Notes under the pieces: generated by a model
Told to the model about the DNA's origin: nothing
Databases searched by the model: none
What the model saw: only the letters and a program-made list of their open reading frames with translations
In this document: in pieces, positions 49,413 to 57,297 of the stretch
How positions within the stretch are numbered: position 1 is the first letter of the stretch
How the letters are laid out: every line of letters starts with the position of its first letter
DNA from: Salipiger abyssi
GTDB lineage: Bacteria; Pseudomonadota; Alphaproteobacteria; Rhodobacterales; Rhodobacteraceae
Direction: 5' to 3'
DNA: 64,000 bases
NCBI RefSeq assembly: GCF_017311415.1
Contig: NZ_JAEKIS010000001.1
Span: 620,001-684,000 of the forward strand
Made by a program: the position numbers and the translations under genes

Positions 49413-52186
49413 TGGCCCAGCCTGTCGAGCAGCGCCGGCACATGGACCTGGTCGGATTTGTAATTGCCTGTCAGCACATGCATCACCAGATTGACCCCGA
49501 AGCGATAGGCGATCTCGCGCTGGCGTTCGCCGGCAAAGCCCGAGCCCATGCGCACCAGCGGATTGCCGCGCTCGTCGGTGGCCCAGGCGGCGGCCCAGTC
49601 ATTGCCGCCGATCACCACGGGGGTCACGTTGTCGTTGAGATTGCGGAAGGGCATGCCCTCGATCAGCTCCGCATCGGGGGGCGCCGCCTCGACCCAGACA
49701 TCGCGGCTGGCATAGCGTCCGGGGAAATCCTGAAGCAGGTAGAAGGTGCGCGTCAGGACGTGATCCTGCGGCACCGGTTCCAGCGGCGGGATGTCGAGCG
49801 GCGCGGCGAGCTGTTGCAGCTTGCGCCCCTCCGGGCTGGCGGCGCCAAAGCTCGCCACATCCGCATCGCGGGTGTCAAAGAGGATCATGCCGCCCGAGCG
49901 GAGATATTCGTTGAGCTTGGCATAGGCCTCGGCGGATGGTGTCGGCTGGCCGGCGGTGGCCGGCCAGTAGAGCATCGGGAAAAACGCCAGCTCGTCGGTT
50001 TCGAGATCGACGCCCACCGGCTCGGCAGGCTCGACGGAGGTGCGGAAGAACAGCGTGTCCGACAACCCGCGCAGCCCGGCCTGCGCCAGATCGTCGAGCT
50101 GCCGGTCGCCGGTCAGTACATGCGCCAGCGTCACCTCCGAGGCGGCGAGAATGGCGGCGGCGTCGCTATCTTCCTCCTGCGCGCGGCCCTGTGCCGGAAG
50201 GATCAGCAGCGCCGCGAGGAGCGCCGCCGCCGCGCCGCGCGCCCGGGGCCCGCCGAGGCGGCCCGACAGGGCCAAGGAGGCGATCACGTCGGCCAGCAGC
50301 AGTGCGATGGCGCCGGCCAGCAGCCAGCCCGCCAGCGGGGTTTCCTGCGGCCGTGACAGCCCCTCGACAGAAATCCGCTCCGGCCAGAGTGCCGGTTCCA
50401 GCACCGTCTCCGCCGTCACCGTGTTGCGCGCCAGGCTGCGTTCCTCGCCCTGATAAAGCCCGGGCATCAGCTCCGGTCCCAGAGGCGTGCTCAGCAGATC
50501 CTCGCCCGCAACGCCGGGCAGGGTGCCGGCATCGCCGACCCGTCCAAAGGCGTCGAGCACCCGGATCGGCTGCCAGATCGTGCCTTCGAGATCCTCCGCC
50601 TCGGGCGCGGCGGGCATGGCCGAGACCGCCAGCCGTTCCAGCATCTGCACAAAGAGCCCCGAGAGCGGCAAGGAGGACCATTCCGCATTGGCGGTGACGT
50701 GGAACAGCACCACCTGCCCCTGGCCCACGCGCTTGCGCGTCACCAGCGGCGTGCCGTCGGTGAGCTGCGCGATCACCCGCGACGCCAGCGTCGGGTCAGG
50801 TTGCGCCATGACCTGAGAGCTGACCGTCACGTCCTCGGGGATATCGAGCCCATGGAACGGGCTGTCCTCGGGGAAGGGCGCCAGCGATTTCGGCTCGCCC
50901 CAGCTCATCGCGCCGCCGACCGAGCGCCCGCCGGCGCGCAGCCGCACCGGCATCAGCGCATCCTCTTCGCTGCGGCTGACATCGCTCGCCGCCAGACGCG
51001 GCCCGGCAAAGCGTAAGAGCGTGCCGCCGGCCTCCAGCCACTCCAGGATACCCGCCTCTTCGCCCGGCGCCAGCGTCGCCACATCGGCCAGCACGATCAC
51101 ATCGGGGTTGGCAGGCAGCACCGCCTCCAGCGTGCCGTCGAGCAGCTCGGCGGTGGGCACCAGCGCCTTGTGCAGGAAATGCAGCGGCGAGAGCAGTTCC
51201 AGCCCCTCGCGGTTTTCGTTGCCGGCGATCAGCGCGACCTCGCGGCGGCGCAGGCTGTCATCGGGCAGCGCCACGGCGCCGGCGCTGCGGGCGCCCTCGA
51301 TCTCGAAGCGGGTGATGCGCGCGCGCAGTTCGGCGGGCAGGTTCAGCACTAGCTCGGCCTCGGTGGCCGATTGCTCAAAGATCACCGGATTGCGCGCCAG
51401 CACCGCCGGGTTGCCCGCCGGATCCAGCCCATGCGCCGCAACCGACAGCTCGGTCTCCGGCCCCGGGCGCAGCCGCCGCAGGGTCAGCGCCACATGGCCG
51501 TCCTCGAACCGCGGCGGGGTCAGGGCGTAATGCGCACGCGGGCTCTCGAACACGGTAACGGTGCCGCGCGATTCCAGCGCCGAGAGCAGCGCCGCGCGGC
51601 TGTCGCGGGCGAGCCCGTCGGACATCCAGTAGCTGTCGAAATCCTCCTCGGGCAGCAGCGACAGGGCGCGCGCCATACGCTCCTCATCGGGCTGCCAGGG
51701 CTCGGGCAGGATGCCGGTGAGCCGGCTTTTCAGCACGCCCGCCGCCTGGAATTGCGGTTCCTGCGGATCAGTGAGCCGCATCAGCGCCACGGGGCGGCCG
51801 TCGCGCTCGGCCCGGGTCAGCAGCGTGTCGAGCGCTTCGAGCCGGGCGCGCCAGTCGGACGCGCTCGACCAGCTGGCATCCATCACGACCAGCAGCGGGC
51901 CGGAGCCGGCGCTATCGCCGGCCTCGTCCTGCGGGTTCAACACCGGGCCGGCGAGGCCGACGATCACCGCCGCCACCGCCAGCATGCGCATCAGCAGCAG
52001 CCACCAGGGCGTGCGGTCGGTGACCTGTTCCTCGTCCTTGAGGCCGAGCAGAAGCACCACGCCGGGAAACATCCGCCGGATGGGCGCCGGCGGCACCGCG
52101 CGCAGGATCACCCAGAGCACCGGCAGCGCGATCAGCCCCAGCAACAGCCAGGGCGCGGTAAAGCCGAGAGGGCCGAGCACGGTCAT
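49409..52186 (-). CDS. BatA-like/DUF4159 domain membrane protein
   Basis: This 925-residue protein has an N-terminal BatA-type aerotolerance segment (LGFTAPWLLLGLIALPVLWVILRAVPPAPIRRMFPGVVLLLG), a VWA-like region (PLLVVMDASWSSASDWRARLE), further periplasmic domains, a central helix pair near residues 640-690, and a C-terminal DUF4159 region (LTGDRQLDDLAQAGLRGLSDTLFFRTSVEP...GGMILFDTRDADV). The start at 52186 gives a 4-base overlap with DUF58; the longer frame has no supporting sequence. Confidence 0.9.
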   Translation of the reverse strand: MTVLGPLGFTAPWLLLGLIALPVLWVILRAVPPAPIRRMFPGVVLLLGLKDEEQVTDRTPWWLLLMRMLAVAAVIVGLAGPVLNPQDEAGDSAGSGPLLVVMDASWSSASDWRARLEALDTLLTRAERDGRPVALMRLTDPQEPQFQAAGVLKSRLTGILPEPWQPDEERMARALSLLPEEDFDSYWMSDGLARDSRAALLSALESRGTVTVFESPRAHYALTPPRFEDGHVALTLRRLRPGPETELSVAAHGLDPAGNPAVLARNPVIFEQSATEAELVLNLPAELRARITRFEIEGARSAGAVALPDDSLRRREVALIAGNENREGLELLSPLHFLHKALVPTAELLDGTLEAVLPANPDVIVLADVATLAPGEEAGILEWLEAGGTLLRFAGPRLAASDVSRSEEDALMPVRLRAGGRSVGGAMSWGEPKSLAPFPEDSPFHGLDIPEDVTVSSQVMAQPDPTLASRVIAQLTDGTPLVTRKRVGQGQVVLFHVTANAEWSSLPLSGLFVQMLERLAVSAMPAAPEAEDLEGTIWQPIRVLDAFGRVGDAGTLPGVAGEDLLSTPLGPELMPGLYQGEERSLARNTVTAETVLEPALWPERISVEGLSRPQETPLAGWLLAGAIALLLADVIASLALSGRLGGPRARGAAAALLAALLILPAQGRAQEEDSDAAAILAASEVTLAHVLTGDRQLDDLAQAGLRGLSDTLFFRTSVEPAEPVGVDLETDELAFFPMLYWPATAGQPTPSAEAYAKLNEYLRSGGMILFDTRDADVASFGAASPEGRKLQQLAAPLDIPPLEPVPQDHVLTRTFYLLQDFPGRYASRDVWVEAAPPDAELIEGMPFRNLNDNVTPVVIGGNDWAAAWATDERGNPLVRMGSGFAGERQREIAYRFGVNLVMHVLTGNYKSDQVHVPALLDRLGQ

Positions 52187-53061
52187 CCGTGGCCTCCATC
52201 CATCGCACGATAGACCCAGAGCAGCGCCGATTGCGCGCTGTCTGAGGTATGGTGACACAGGTATTGCCAGCCGGTTAACCGCGACAATTGGGCGAGGCGA
52301 TCCTTGCGCGCGTGCAACCGGTCGAGATAGCGGTCGCGCAGGTCGCTGGCCTTGAGCGTTTCATGCGCCAGCGTGCCGCCGACGCTTTCGAACACCGTGC
52401 GGCCCTTGAAGGGAAAGCTCTCCTCGCTCGGGTCGAGCACCTGGCAGAGCACGCCACGCACGCCCCGGTCGGCGGCCTTGGTCAGCGCGGCCTCGACCGG
52501 ATCGAGATCGCCGAGGAAATCCGACACGAAGAGCGCCCGCGCATGCGGAATCATGCCGCGCGCCTCGGGTTCGGAATACTCCTCGCCGCCGTCCTCCGAC
52601 AGCGCCTCGGCCAGCCGCAGGATCTGCACATCGCCGTTGCGCGGCGGCAGCGACCAGCCGGTAAAGCCCACGCGTTCGCCGCCCCGGATCAGCAGGATCG
52701 CCGTGGCCAGCGCCACCAGCCGGGCGCGCTCGGCCTTGCTGGGCAGATCCTTGTCCGAGGCAAAGCGCATCGAGGCGCCGCCATCGACCCAGAGCTGCAC
52801 GCTCTGCGCGATCTGCCATTCGCGTTCGCGTACGAATTGCTCGTCGCCCCGGCCCGAGCGGCGCCAGTCGATGCTGCGATAGGTGTCGCCGGGGCGCAGC
52901 GGGCGGTATTGCCAGAAATCGTCGCCCATGCCGGCACGCCGTCGGCCGTGCTCGCCCAGAAGCACGGTGCCGGCGAGATGCTCGGCGCGGGCGAGCAGCG
53001 CGGGGAAACGGCTGGCTTCCTCCTGCGCGTCGCGGCGAAGAAGGGCGATGCGCTCGCTCAA
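52183..53061 (-). CDS. DUF58 domain protein
   Basis: This 292-residue protein contains the DUF58 core RPGDTYRSIDWRRSGRGDEQFVREREWQIAQSVQLWVD near residues 58-95, followed by a VWA-like ASMRF and ALFVSDFLGDLDPVEAALTKA. DUF58 proteins act with MoxR AAA+ ATPases, probably in assembling or activating protein complexes. It overlaps both MoxR (4 bases) and DUF4159 (4 bases), so the operon is tightly coupled. Confidence 0.92.
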   Translation of the reverse strand: MSERIALLRRDAQEEASRFPALLARAEHLAGTVLLGEHGRRRAGMGDDFWQYRPLRPGDTYRSIDWRRSGRGDEQFVREREWQIAQSVQLWVDGGASMRFASDKDLPSKAERARLVALATAILLIRGGERVGFTGWSLPPRNGDVQILRLAEALSEDGGEEYSEPEARGMIPHARALFVSDFLGDLDPVEAALTKAADRGVRGVLCQVLDPSEESFPFKGRTVFESVGGTLAHETLKASDLRDRYLDRLHARKDRLAQLSRLTGWQYLCHHTSDSAQSALLWVYRAMDGGHG

Positions 53062-54059
53062 GCGGCGGCCTCGCTGGGCACCAGCCCGCCGGCCACATCG
53101 TCGATGATCGCGCCCAGATCCTCGCCGCGCGCGCGGGCCGAGAAGGTCAGCGCCATGCGGTGAACGAGCACGGGGCGCGCCATATTGATCACATCCGCCG
53201 GCGAGGGTGCCAGACGTCCCTCAAGCAGCGCGCGGGCGCGCACGGTCATCATCAGCGCCTGCGCGGCACGCGGGCCGGGGCCCCAGGCGACGGTGTCGCG
53301 CACCCGCTCGGAGGCGGAGGGATCGTCGGGGCGGAAGGCGCGCACGAGATCGAGAATCATCTCCACCACCGCGTCGCCCACCGGCATCCGCCGCAACAGG
53401 TGCTGCGCCGCGATCAGCGAGGCGGGATCGAAAACCGCATGCGCCTCGGCCTCTTCGGTCCCGGTGGTGGCGAGCAGGATATCCTTTTCCGTCTTGCGGT
53501 CGGGATACATCACGTCGATCTGCACGAGGAAACGGTCGAGCTGCGCCTCGGGCAGCGGGTAGGTGCCCTCCTGCTCGATAGGGTTCTGCGTGGCCAGCAC
53601 ATGGAACGGCAGCTCGAGCTTGCGGGTTTCGCCGGCGACAGTGACGGATTTCTCCTGCATCGCCTGAAGCAGCGCCGATTGCGTGCGCGGCGAGGCGCGG
53701 TTGATCTCGTCGGCCATCAGCAACTGGCAAAAAATGGGGCCATGAATGAACTTGAAGGCGCGCGAACCATCGGCGCCGGTTTCCAGCACCTCGGAGCCGA
53801 GGATATCGGCGGGCATCAGATCGGGGGTGAACTGGATGCGGTTGCCATTGAGGCCCATCACCGTCGAGAGGGTTTCCACCAGTCGCGTCTTGCCGAGACC
53901 GGGCAGGCCGATCAGCAGCCCGTGGCCGCCGCAGAGCAGGGCCGAGAGGGTCAGCTCGACGACGCGCTCCTGGCCGATGAAGCGGCTGGTGATCGCGCGC
54001 TTGGCCTCGGCCAGCTTTTCTTCCAGCGCCTCGATTTCGGCGACCAGATCCTCGGCCAT
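53058..54059 (-). CDS. MoxR-type AAA+ ATPase
   Basis: This 333-residue ATPase has Walker A IGLPGLGKTRLVETL near residues 52-60, Walker B QLLMADEINRASPRTQSALLQAMQEKSV, sensor 1 FHVLATQNPIEQEGTYPLPEAQLDRFLVQI, and a C-terminal lid. This matches MoxR proteins that chaperone complex assembly with VWA and DUF58 partners. AAGGAG lies about 9 bases before the ATG at 54059. It is the first gene of the four-gene unit and divergent from DUF1285. Confidence 0.95.
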   Translation of the reverse strand: MAEDLVAEIEALEEKLAEAKRAITSRFIGQERVVELTLSALLCGGHGLLIGLPGLGKTRLVETLSTVMGLNGNRIQFTPDLMPADILGSEVLETGADGSRAFKFIHGPIFCQLLMADEINRASPRTQSALLQAMQEKSVTVAGETRKLELPFHVLATQNPIEQEGTYPLPEAQLDRFLVQIDVMYPDRKTEKDILLATTGTEEAEAHAVFDPASLIAAQHLLRRMPVGDAVVEMILDLVRAFRPDDPSASERVRDTVAWGPGPRAAQALMMTVRARALLEGRLAPSPADVINMARPVLVHRMALTFSARARGEDLGAIIDDVAGGLVPSEAAA

Positions 54060-54115
54060 GTCCTGACTCCTTGCAATCTCTTCTTTACGGTTCGACTGTA
54101 TCGCGAGGTTCGAAA

Positions 54116-54715
54116 ATGGCAAAAGCAATGAGCACACAAAATTCCGTTACACCCTCCGCCGAGGGGCTGGCTGCCTCTGCACGCGCCGCAAAAGGGCGCG
54201 GATTGCCGCCGGTCCACAAATGGAACCCGCCGTTCTGCGGCGATCTCGACATGCGCATTGCCCGGGACGGCACATGGTTCTATCTCGGCACGCCCATCGG
54301 CCGGTTCGAGCTGGTAAAGCTGTTTTCGTCGATCCTGCGCAAGGATGGCGACGATTACTTTCTGGTCACCCCGGTGGAGAAGGTGGGCATCACCGTCGAC
54401 GACGCGCCCTTTGTCGCCACCGATTTCGAGGCCGAAGGCGCGGGCGAGTCGCAGGTGCTGACCTTTCACACCCATGTCGGCGACATGGCGGTGGCGGGGC
54501 CGGAGCATCCGATCCGGGTGGAGCGCGACGCCGAGACCGGAGAGCCGTCGCCTTACGTACTGATCCGCGCCAATCTTGAGGCGCTGATCGACCGCAAGAG
54601 CTTTTACCGTCTGGTCGAGGTAGGCGCGCATCACGAGGTCGGGGGCGAAAGCTGGTTCGGCGTGTGGTCCTCGGGGGCGTTCTTTCCGATCATCCCCTCG
54701 GCGGAGCTGCCTTAA
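54116..54715 (+). CDS. DUF1285 domain protein
   Basis: This 199-residue protein has PPVHKWNPPFCGDLDMRIARDGTWFYLGTPIGRFELVKLFSSILRKDGDDYFLVTPVEKVGI, the DUF1285 signature, and a C-terminal RKSFYRLVE...WFGVWSSGAFFPI. The family is conserved in proteobacteria with unknown function. I chose the ATG at 54116 because GAGG lies 7 bases upstream. The gene is divergent from the MoxR unit by 56 bases, which must hold both promoters. Confidence 0.9.
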   Translation: MAKAMSTQNSVTPSAEGLAASARAAKGRGLPPVHKWNPPFCGDLDMRIARDGTWFYLGTPIGRFELVKLFSSILRKDGDDYFLVTPVEKVGITVDDAPFVATDFEAEGAGESQVLTFHTHVGDMAVAGPEHPIRVERDAETGEPSPYVLIRANLEALIDRKSFYRLVEVGAHHEVGGESWFGVWSSGAFFPIIPSAELP

Positions 54716-54723
54716 GGGGCGGG

Positions 54724-54749
54724 CGGTGGGCAGGATTGCCCACCCTACG
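54724..54749. repeat. GGTGGGCA palindromic repeat (single copy)
   Basis: Here the unit CGGTGGGCA-n4-TGCCCACC-CTACG lies between convergent DUF1285 and SDR genes. Its CTA supplies, on the minus strand, the TAG stop codon of the SDR gene at 54745-54747. The same unit is found at 7635-7702 and 56213-56321. Confidence 0.75.
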
Positions 54750-55497
54750 CGGTCATGCGCCGCATGATGCCGTGGCCCAGCCCGGGCGAGAGCCGCATGA
54801 TCCGCCGCAGCAGGCGGGCCTTGCCGATCCAGATCTCCGGCGTGCCGCGCGCCGCGCCGTCGAGTATCGCGCTTGCCGCAGCGGCGGGCGTCATCTTGCC
54901 CTCGGGCGCGCCGCGCGACAGCGTGGTGTCCACCAGCGGCAGCAGCGCCTCGCAGATGCCGATCTCGAACCCTGCATCCTCCGCCTGATAGCGCAGCGCC
55001 CGGGTGAAGCTGCGCATCGCCGACTTGCTGGCGCAATAGACCGGTGCATCGGTCTTGGGCGCCACCGCGAGGCCGGAGGTCACGTTGACCAGCCGCGCCT
55101 CGGGCTGAGCCGCCAGCAATGGCAAGAGCCCCACGGCGATCTGCATCGGCGCAATCGCATTGATGCGCATCTCTTCCTCGATCCCCTCCGCATGCGCGCC
55201 GCCATCGGTCAGCAGCGGATAGCGCATCACGGCGGCATTGTTGATCAGCGCCGCGCAACAGGGATGCGCGTCACGCACCCAGTTCGCGACGCCGAGGGGG
55301 ATCTCGGGGTCGGCGAGATCGGCCTCCAGATAATCGGCGCAGCCGCCGGCATTGTGCAGCTCGGCAAGCGCCGCCGGATTGCGCGCCACCGCCAGCACAA
55401 GCGCGCCGGCGGCGCTCAGTTGCAGCGCCATCTCGCGCCCGATGCCCCGCGTCGCGCCGGTGAGCAGCACCGTCTTGCCGTTCCAGAAATGCGCCAT
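54745..55497 (-). CDS. SDR family oxidoreductase
   Basis: This 250-residue classical SDR has the cofactor motif LTGATRGIGREMALQLS near residue 12 with TGxxxGIG, AALINNAAVMRY (NNAG-like) and the catalytic VTSGLAVAPKTDAPVYCASKSAMRSFTRAL with Ser, Tyr and Lys. It resembles DltE-type SDRs that act on lipids or envelope components; the substrate is unknown. It is divergent from a TetR regulator 78 bases away, a typical regulator-target arrangement. Its stop codon lies in a repeat element. Confidence 0.92.
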   Translation of the reverse strand: MAHFWNGKTVLLTGATRGIGREMALQLSAAGALVLAVARNPAALAELHNAGGCADYLEADLADPEIPLGVANWVRDAHPCCAALINNAAVMRYPLLTDGGAHAEGIEEEMRINAIAPMQIAVGLLPLLAAQPEARLVNVTSGLAVAPKTDAPVYCASKSAMRSFTRALRYQAEDAGFEIGICEALLPLVDTTLSRGAPEGKMTPAAAASAILDGAARGTPEIWIGKARLLRRIMRLSPGLGHGIMRRMTA

Positions 55498-55575
55498 CGC
55501 CTGTCCTCTTGATCCGGTTTGCGTTCCGGTAAAGAATGTGAGCGATCTCTCAGGTTTTCTACTCGCATTCGCACC

Positions 55576-56205
55576 ATGCCCTCAGCCACGCAGATTCAGC
55601 CAAGAAAAACACCGCGTCAGGGCCGCTCGCGCGCGTCTTACGAGGCGATACTGACAGCAGCGGCTCAGATTCTGGAGCGTCAGGGGGCAGGGGGTCTCAG
55701 CACCAACACGGTGGCCGAGCGGGCAGGGGTGAGCATCGGCACGCTCTATCAGTATTTCCCCGGCAAGGAGGCCATCGCGGCGGAGCTGGTGCGCCGGATC
55801 AAGGCGCAGCTTCTGGCGGATCTGTCGCAGGCTTTGGAGGAGGCGCGCGGCCTCTCGATGCGCGAGGCGGCGGAAATCATGCTCGCCGCGTCGATCCGCC
55901 ACCACGCCCGGGCGCCTGAGCTTTCGCGCGAGCTGGAGCGGATCGAGGAGCTGCTGCCGCTCGATCCCGAGACCGAGGCGGTGGCGGCGAATATCCATGC
56001 GGCGCTGGGCGGGCTTCTGGCCGGCTACGGTGTGGCGGAGCCGGCGGTCGCGGCGCGGGATCTGACCGCGCTCAGCAAGGGCATGGTGCATGCGGCGCTG
56101 TTCGCGGGCGAGACCGATCTGGCGCGGATCGAAGCGCGGCTGCTGCCGGCGGTATTGGGATATCTCGGGCTCGATCCTGGGGAGCGGTGCTTGCGGGGAG
56201 GGTGA
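55576..56205 (+). CDS. TetR/AcrR family transcriptional regulator
   Basis: This 209-residue regulator has the TetR HTH ILTAAAQILERQGAGGLSTNTVAERAGVSIGTLYQYFPGKEAIAAELV (about residues 24-72) and a helical ligand-binding domain. It is divergent from the SDR gene. An imperfect inverted repeat with arms GAATGTGAG and CTCGCATTC (55534-55542, 55562-55570) in the shared gap is a candidate site. The inducer is unknown. Confidence 0.92.
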   Translation: MPSATQIQPRKTPRQGRSRASYEAILTAAAQILERQGAGGLSTNTVAERAGVSIGTLYQYFPGKEAIAAELVRRIKAQLLADLSQALEEARGLSMREAAEIMLAASIRHHARAPELSRELERIEELLPLDPETEAVAANIHAALGGLLAGYGVAEPAVAARDLTALSKGMVHAALFAGETDLARIEARLLPAVLGYLGLDPGERCLRGG

Positions 56206-56212
56206 CGCCACA

Positions 56213-56321
56213 CGGTGGGCAGATTGCCCACCCTACTATTGGGCGATGCCCCACGCGAGGAACGAGGCGGAAAGCCGGCGATGGCGCGGGTGGCACCGTA
56301 GGGTGGGCAGTCTGCCCACCG
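56213..56321. repeat. inverted pair of GGTGGGCA palindromic repeats
   Basis: Two copies of the unit also found at 7635-7702: 56213-56236 and, inverted, 56297-56321, separated by 60 bases. Both carry the CCCTAC flank. They sit between the convergent TetR and sulfotransferase genes, the preferred location of such elements. Confidence 0.8.
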
Positions 56322-56337
56322 CCCCTCACGCCGGCGC

Positions 56338-57156
56338 TCAGTCGCCCAGCTTGGCATGCACCTCGTCGAGGTCGATCTCGCCGATCGGCATCTTGTTCGA
56401 CGGGTCTTCGAAATCGTAGCGGAAGAGATCGAAATCGCGTTTGTAGATCTCGTAGATCAGATGCATCGACAGGTCGTCGAAATAATCCTCGACCGGATGC
56501 GCGCGCTTGGGGCCGTGGCCCTCGGATTCATTGAAACGCGGGATCGCCGAGAGATCGACATTATGCGGAGTCTGGACGTGATCCAGCACCGATTGCATCC
56601 CCTCATTGAACCTCTCGGTCCAGAAAATGTTGTTGTAGCGACCGCCATTGACGATGAAGGTCGAGACATGGCCCGACATCGCCGACCAATGGATATCGGG
56701 CTCCATCGGGCGGCGCCAGCGGATCGTGTCGCGCACGAAAAGCAGGAAGCGGCGGAAGCTGCGGATCTGGTCGAATTCCTGCTTGCCGTCATCGCCGCCG
56801 ACCTCGATGCCGTATTTCTGGATCAGCAATGGCACGAGGTTGCCGCGGTAGCGGCTGCCGTTGCGCTGGATGCCGCAGATCTTGTCGAAAAAGCTAGACA
56901 GCACACGGGTATAGGGGTTGCGCACGCAGGTGAAGGCATAGGAGCTGCGGGTTTTCACGTTGGCCTTGATCGGCCCCTGGCTCTCTTCTCGGGCCCATTT
57001 GTGCAGGCCCCGCTCAGCGTCGTGAATGTCGCCGTCGAAGAATTCACCGTGATCGGAGTAATACATGATCTGCCCGATGGTCGAACAGGCGCATTTCGGC
57101 ACGACCCGATACACCATGCTCTCGCTTTCGGTCATCCACGTTCCGGGAAACCCCAT
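56338..57156 (-). CDS. sulfotransferase family 2-type protein
   Basis: This 272-residue protein has VYRVVPKCACSTIGQIMYY near residues 16-34, the PAPS 5'-phosphosulfate loop of carbohydrate sulfotransferases (Sulfotransfer_2), and YAFTCVRNPYTRVLSSFFDKI, the 3'-phosphate-binding region. It likely sulfates a surface glycan or small molecule using PAPS. AGGAGG precedes the ATG at 57156 by about 9 bases; the longer open frame runs into the divergent neighbour and is not used. Confidence 0.88.
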   Translation of the reverse strand: MGFPGTWMTESESMVYRVVPKCACSTIGQIMYYSDHGEFFDGDIHDAERGLHKWAREESQGPIKANVKTRSSYAFTCVRNPYTRVLSSFFDKICGIQRNGSRYRGNLVPLLIQKYGIEVGGDDGKQEFDQIRSFRRFLLFVRDTIRWRRPMEPDIHWSAMSGHVSTFIVNGGRYNNIFWTERFNEGMQSVLDHVQTPHNVDLSAIPRFNESEGHGPKRAHPVEDYFDDLSMHLIYEIYKRDFDLFRYDFEDPSNKMPIGEIDLDEVHAKLGD

Positions 57157-57297
57157 CTGCTGCCGCCTCCTGTCGCGCCCCTGTCTTGCCCCGGGCGCTT
57201 GCAAGTGCAAAAAAGCAGAACCAGCCGGTTTCTTCAACGCCCGTTCAGCTCTATCAACATATTCTATCGGGCGAAAATGGGGCGTATCGTTTCCTGA

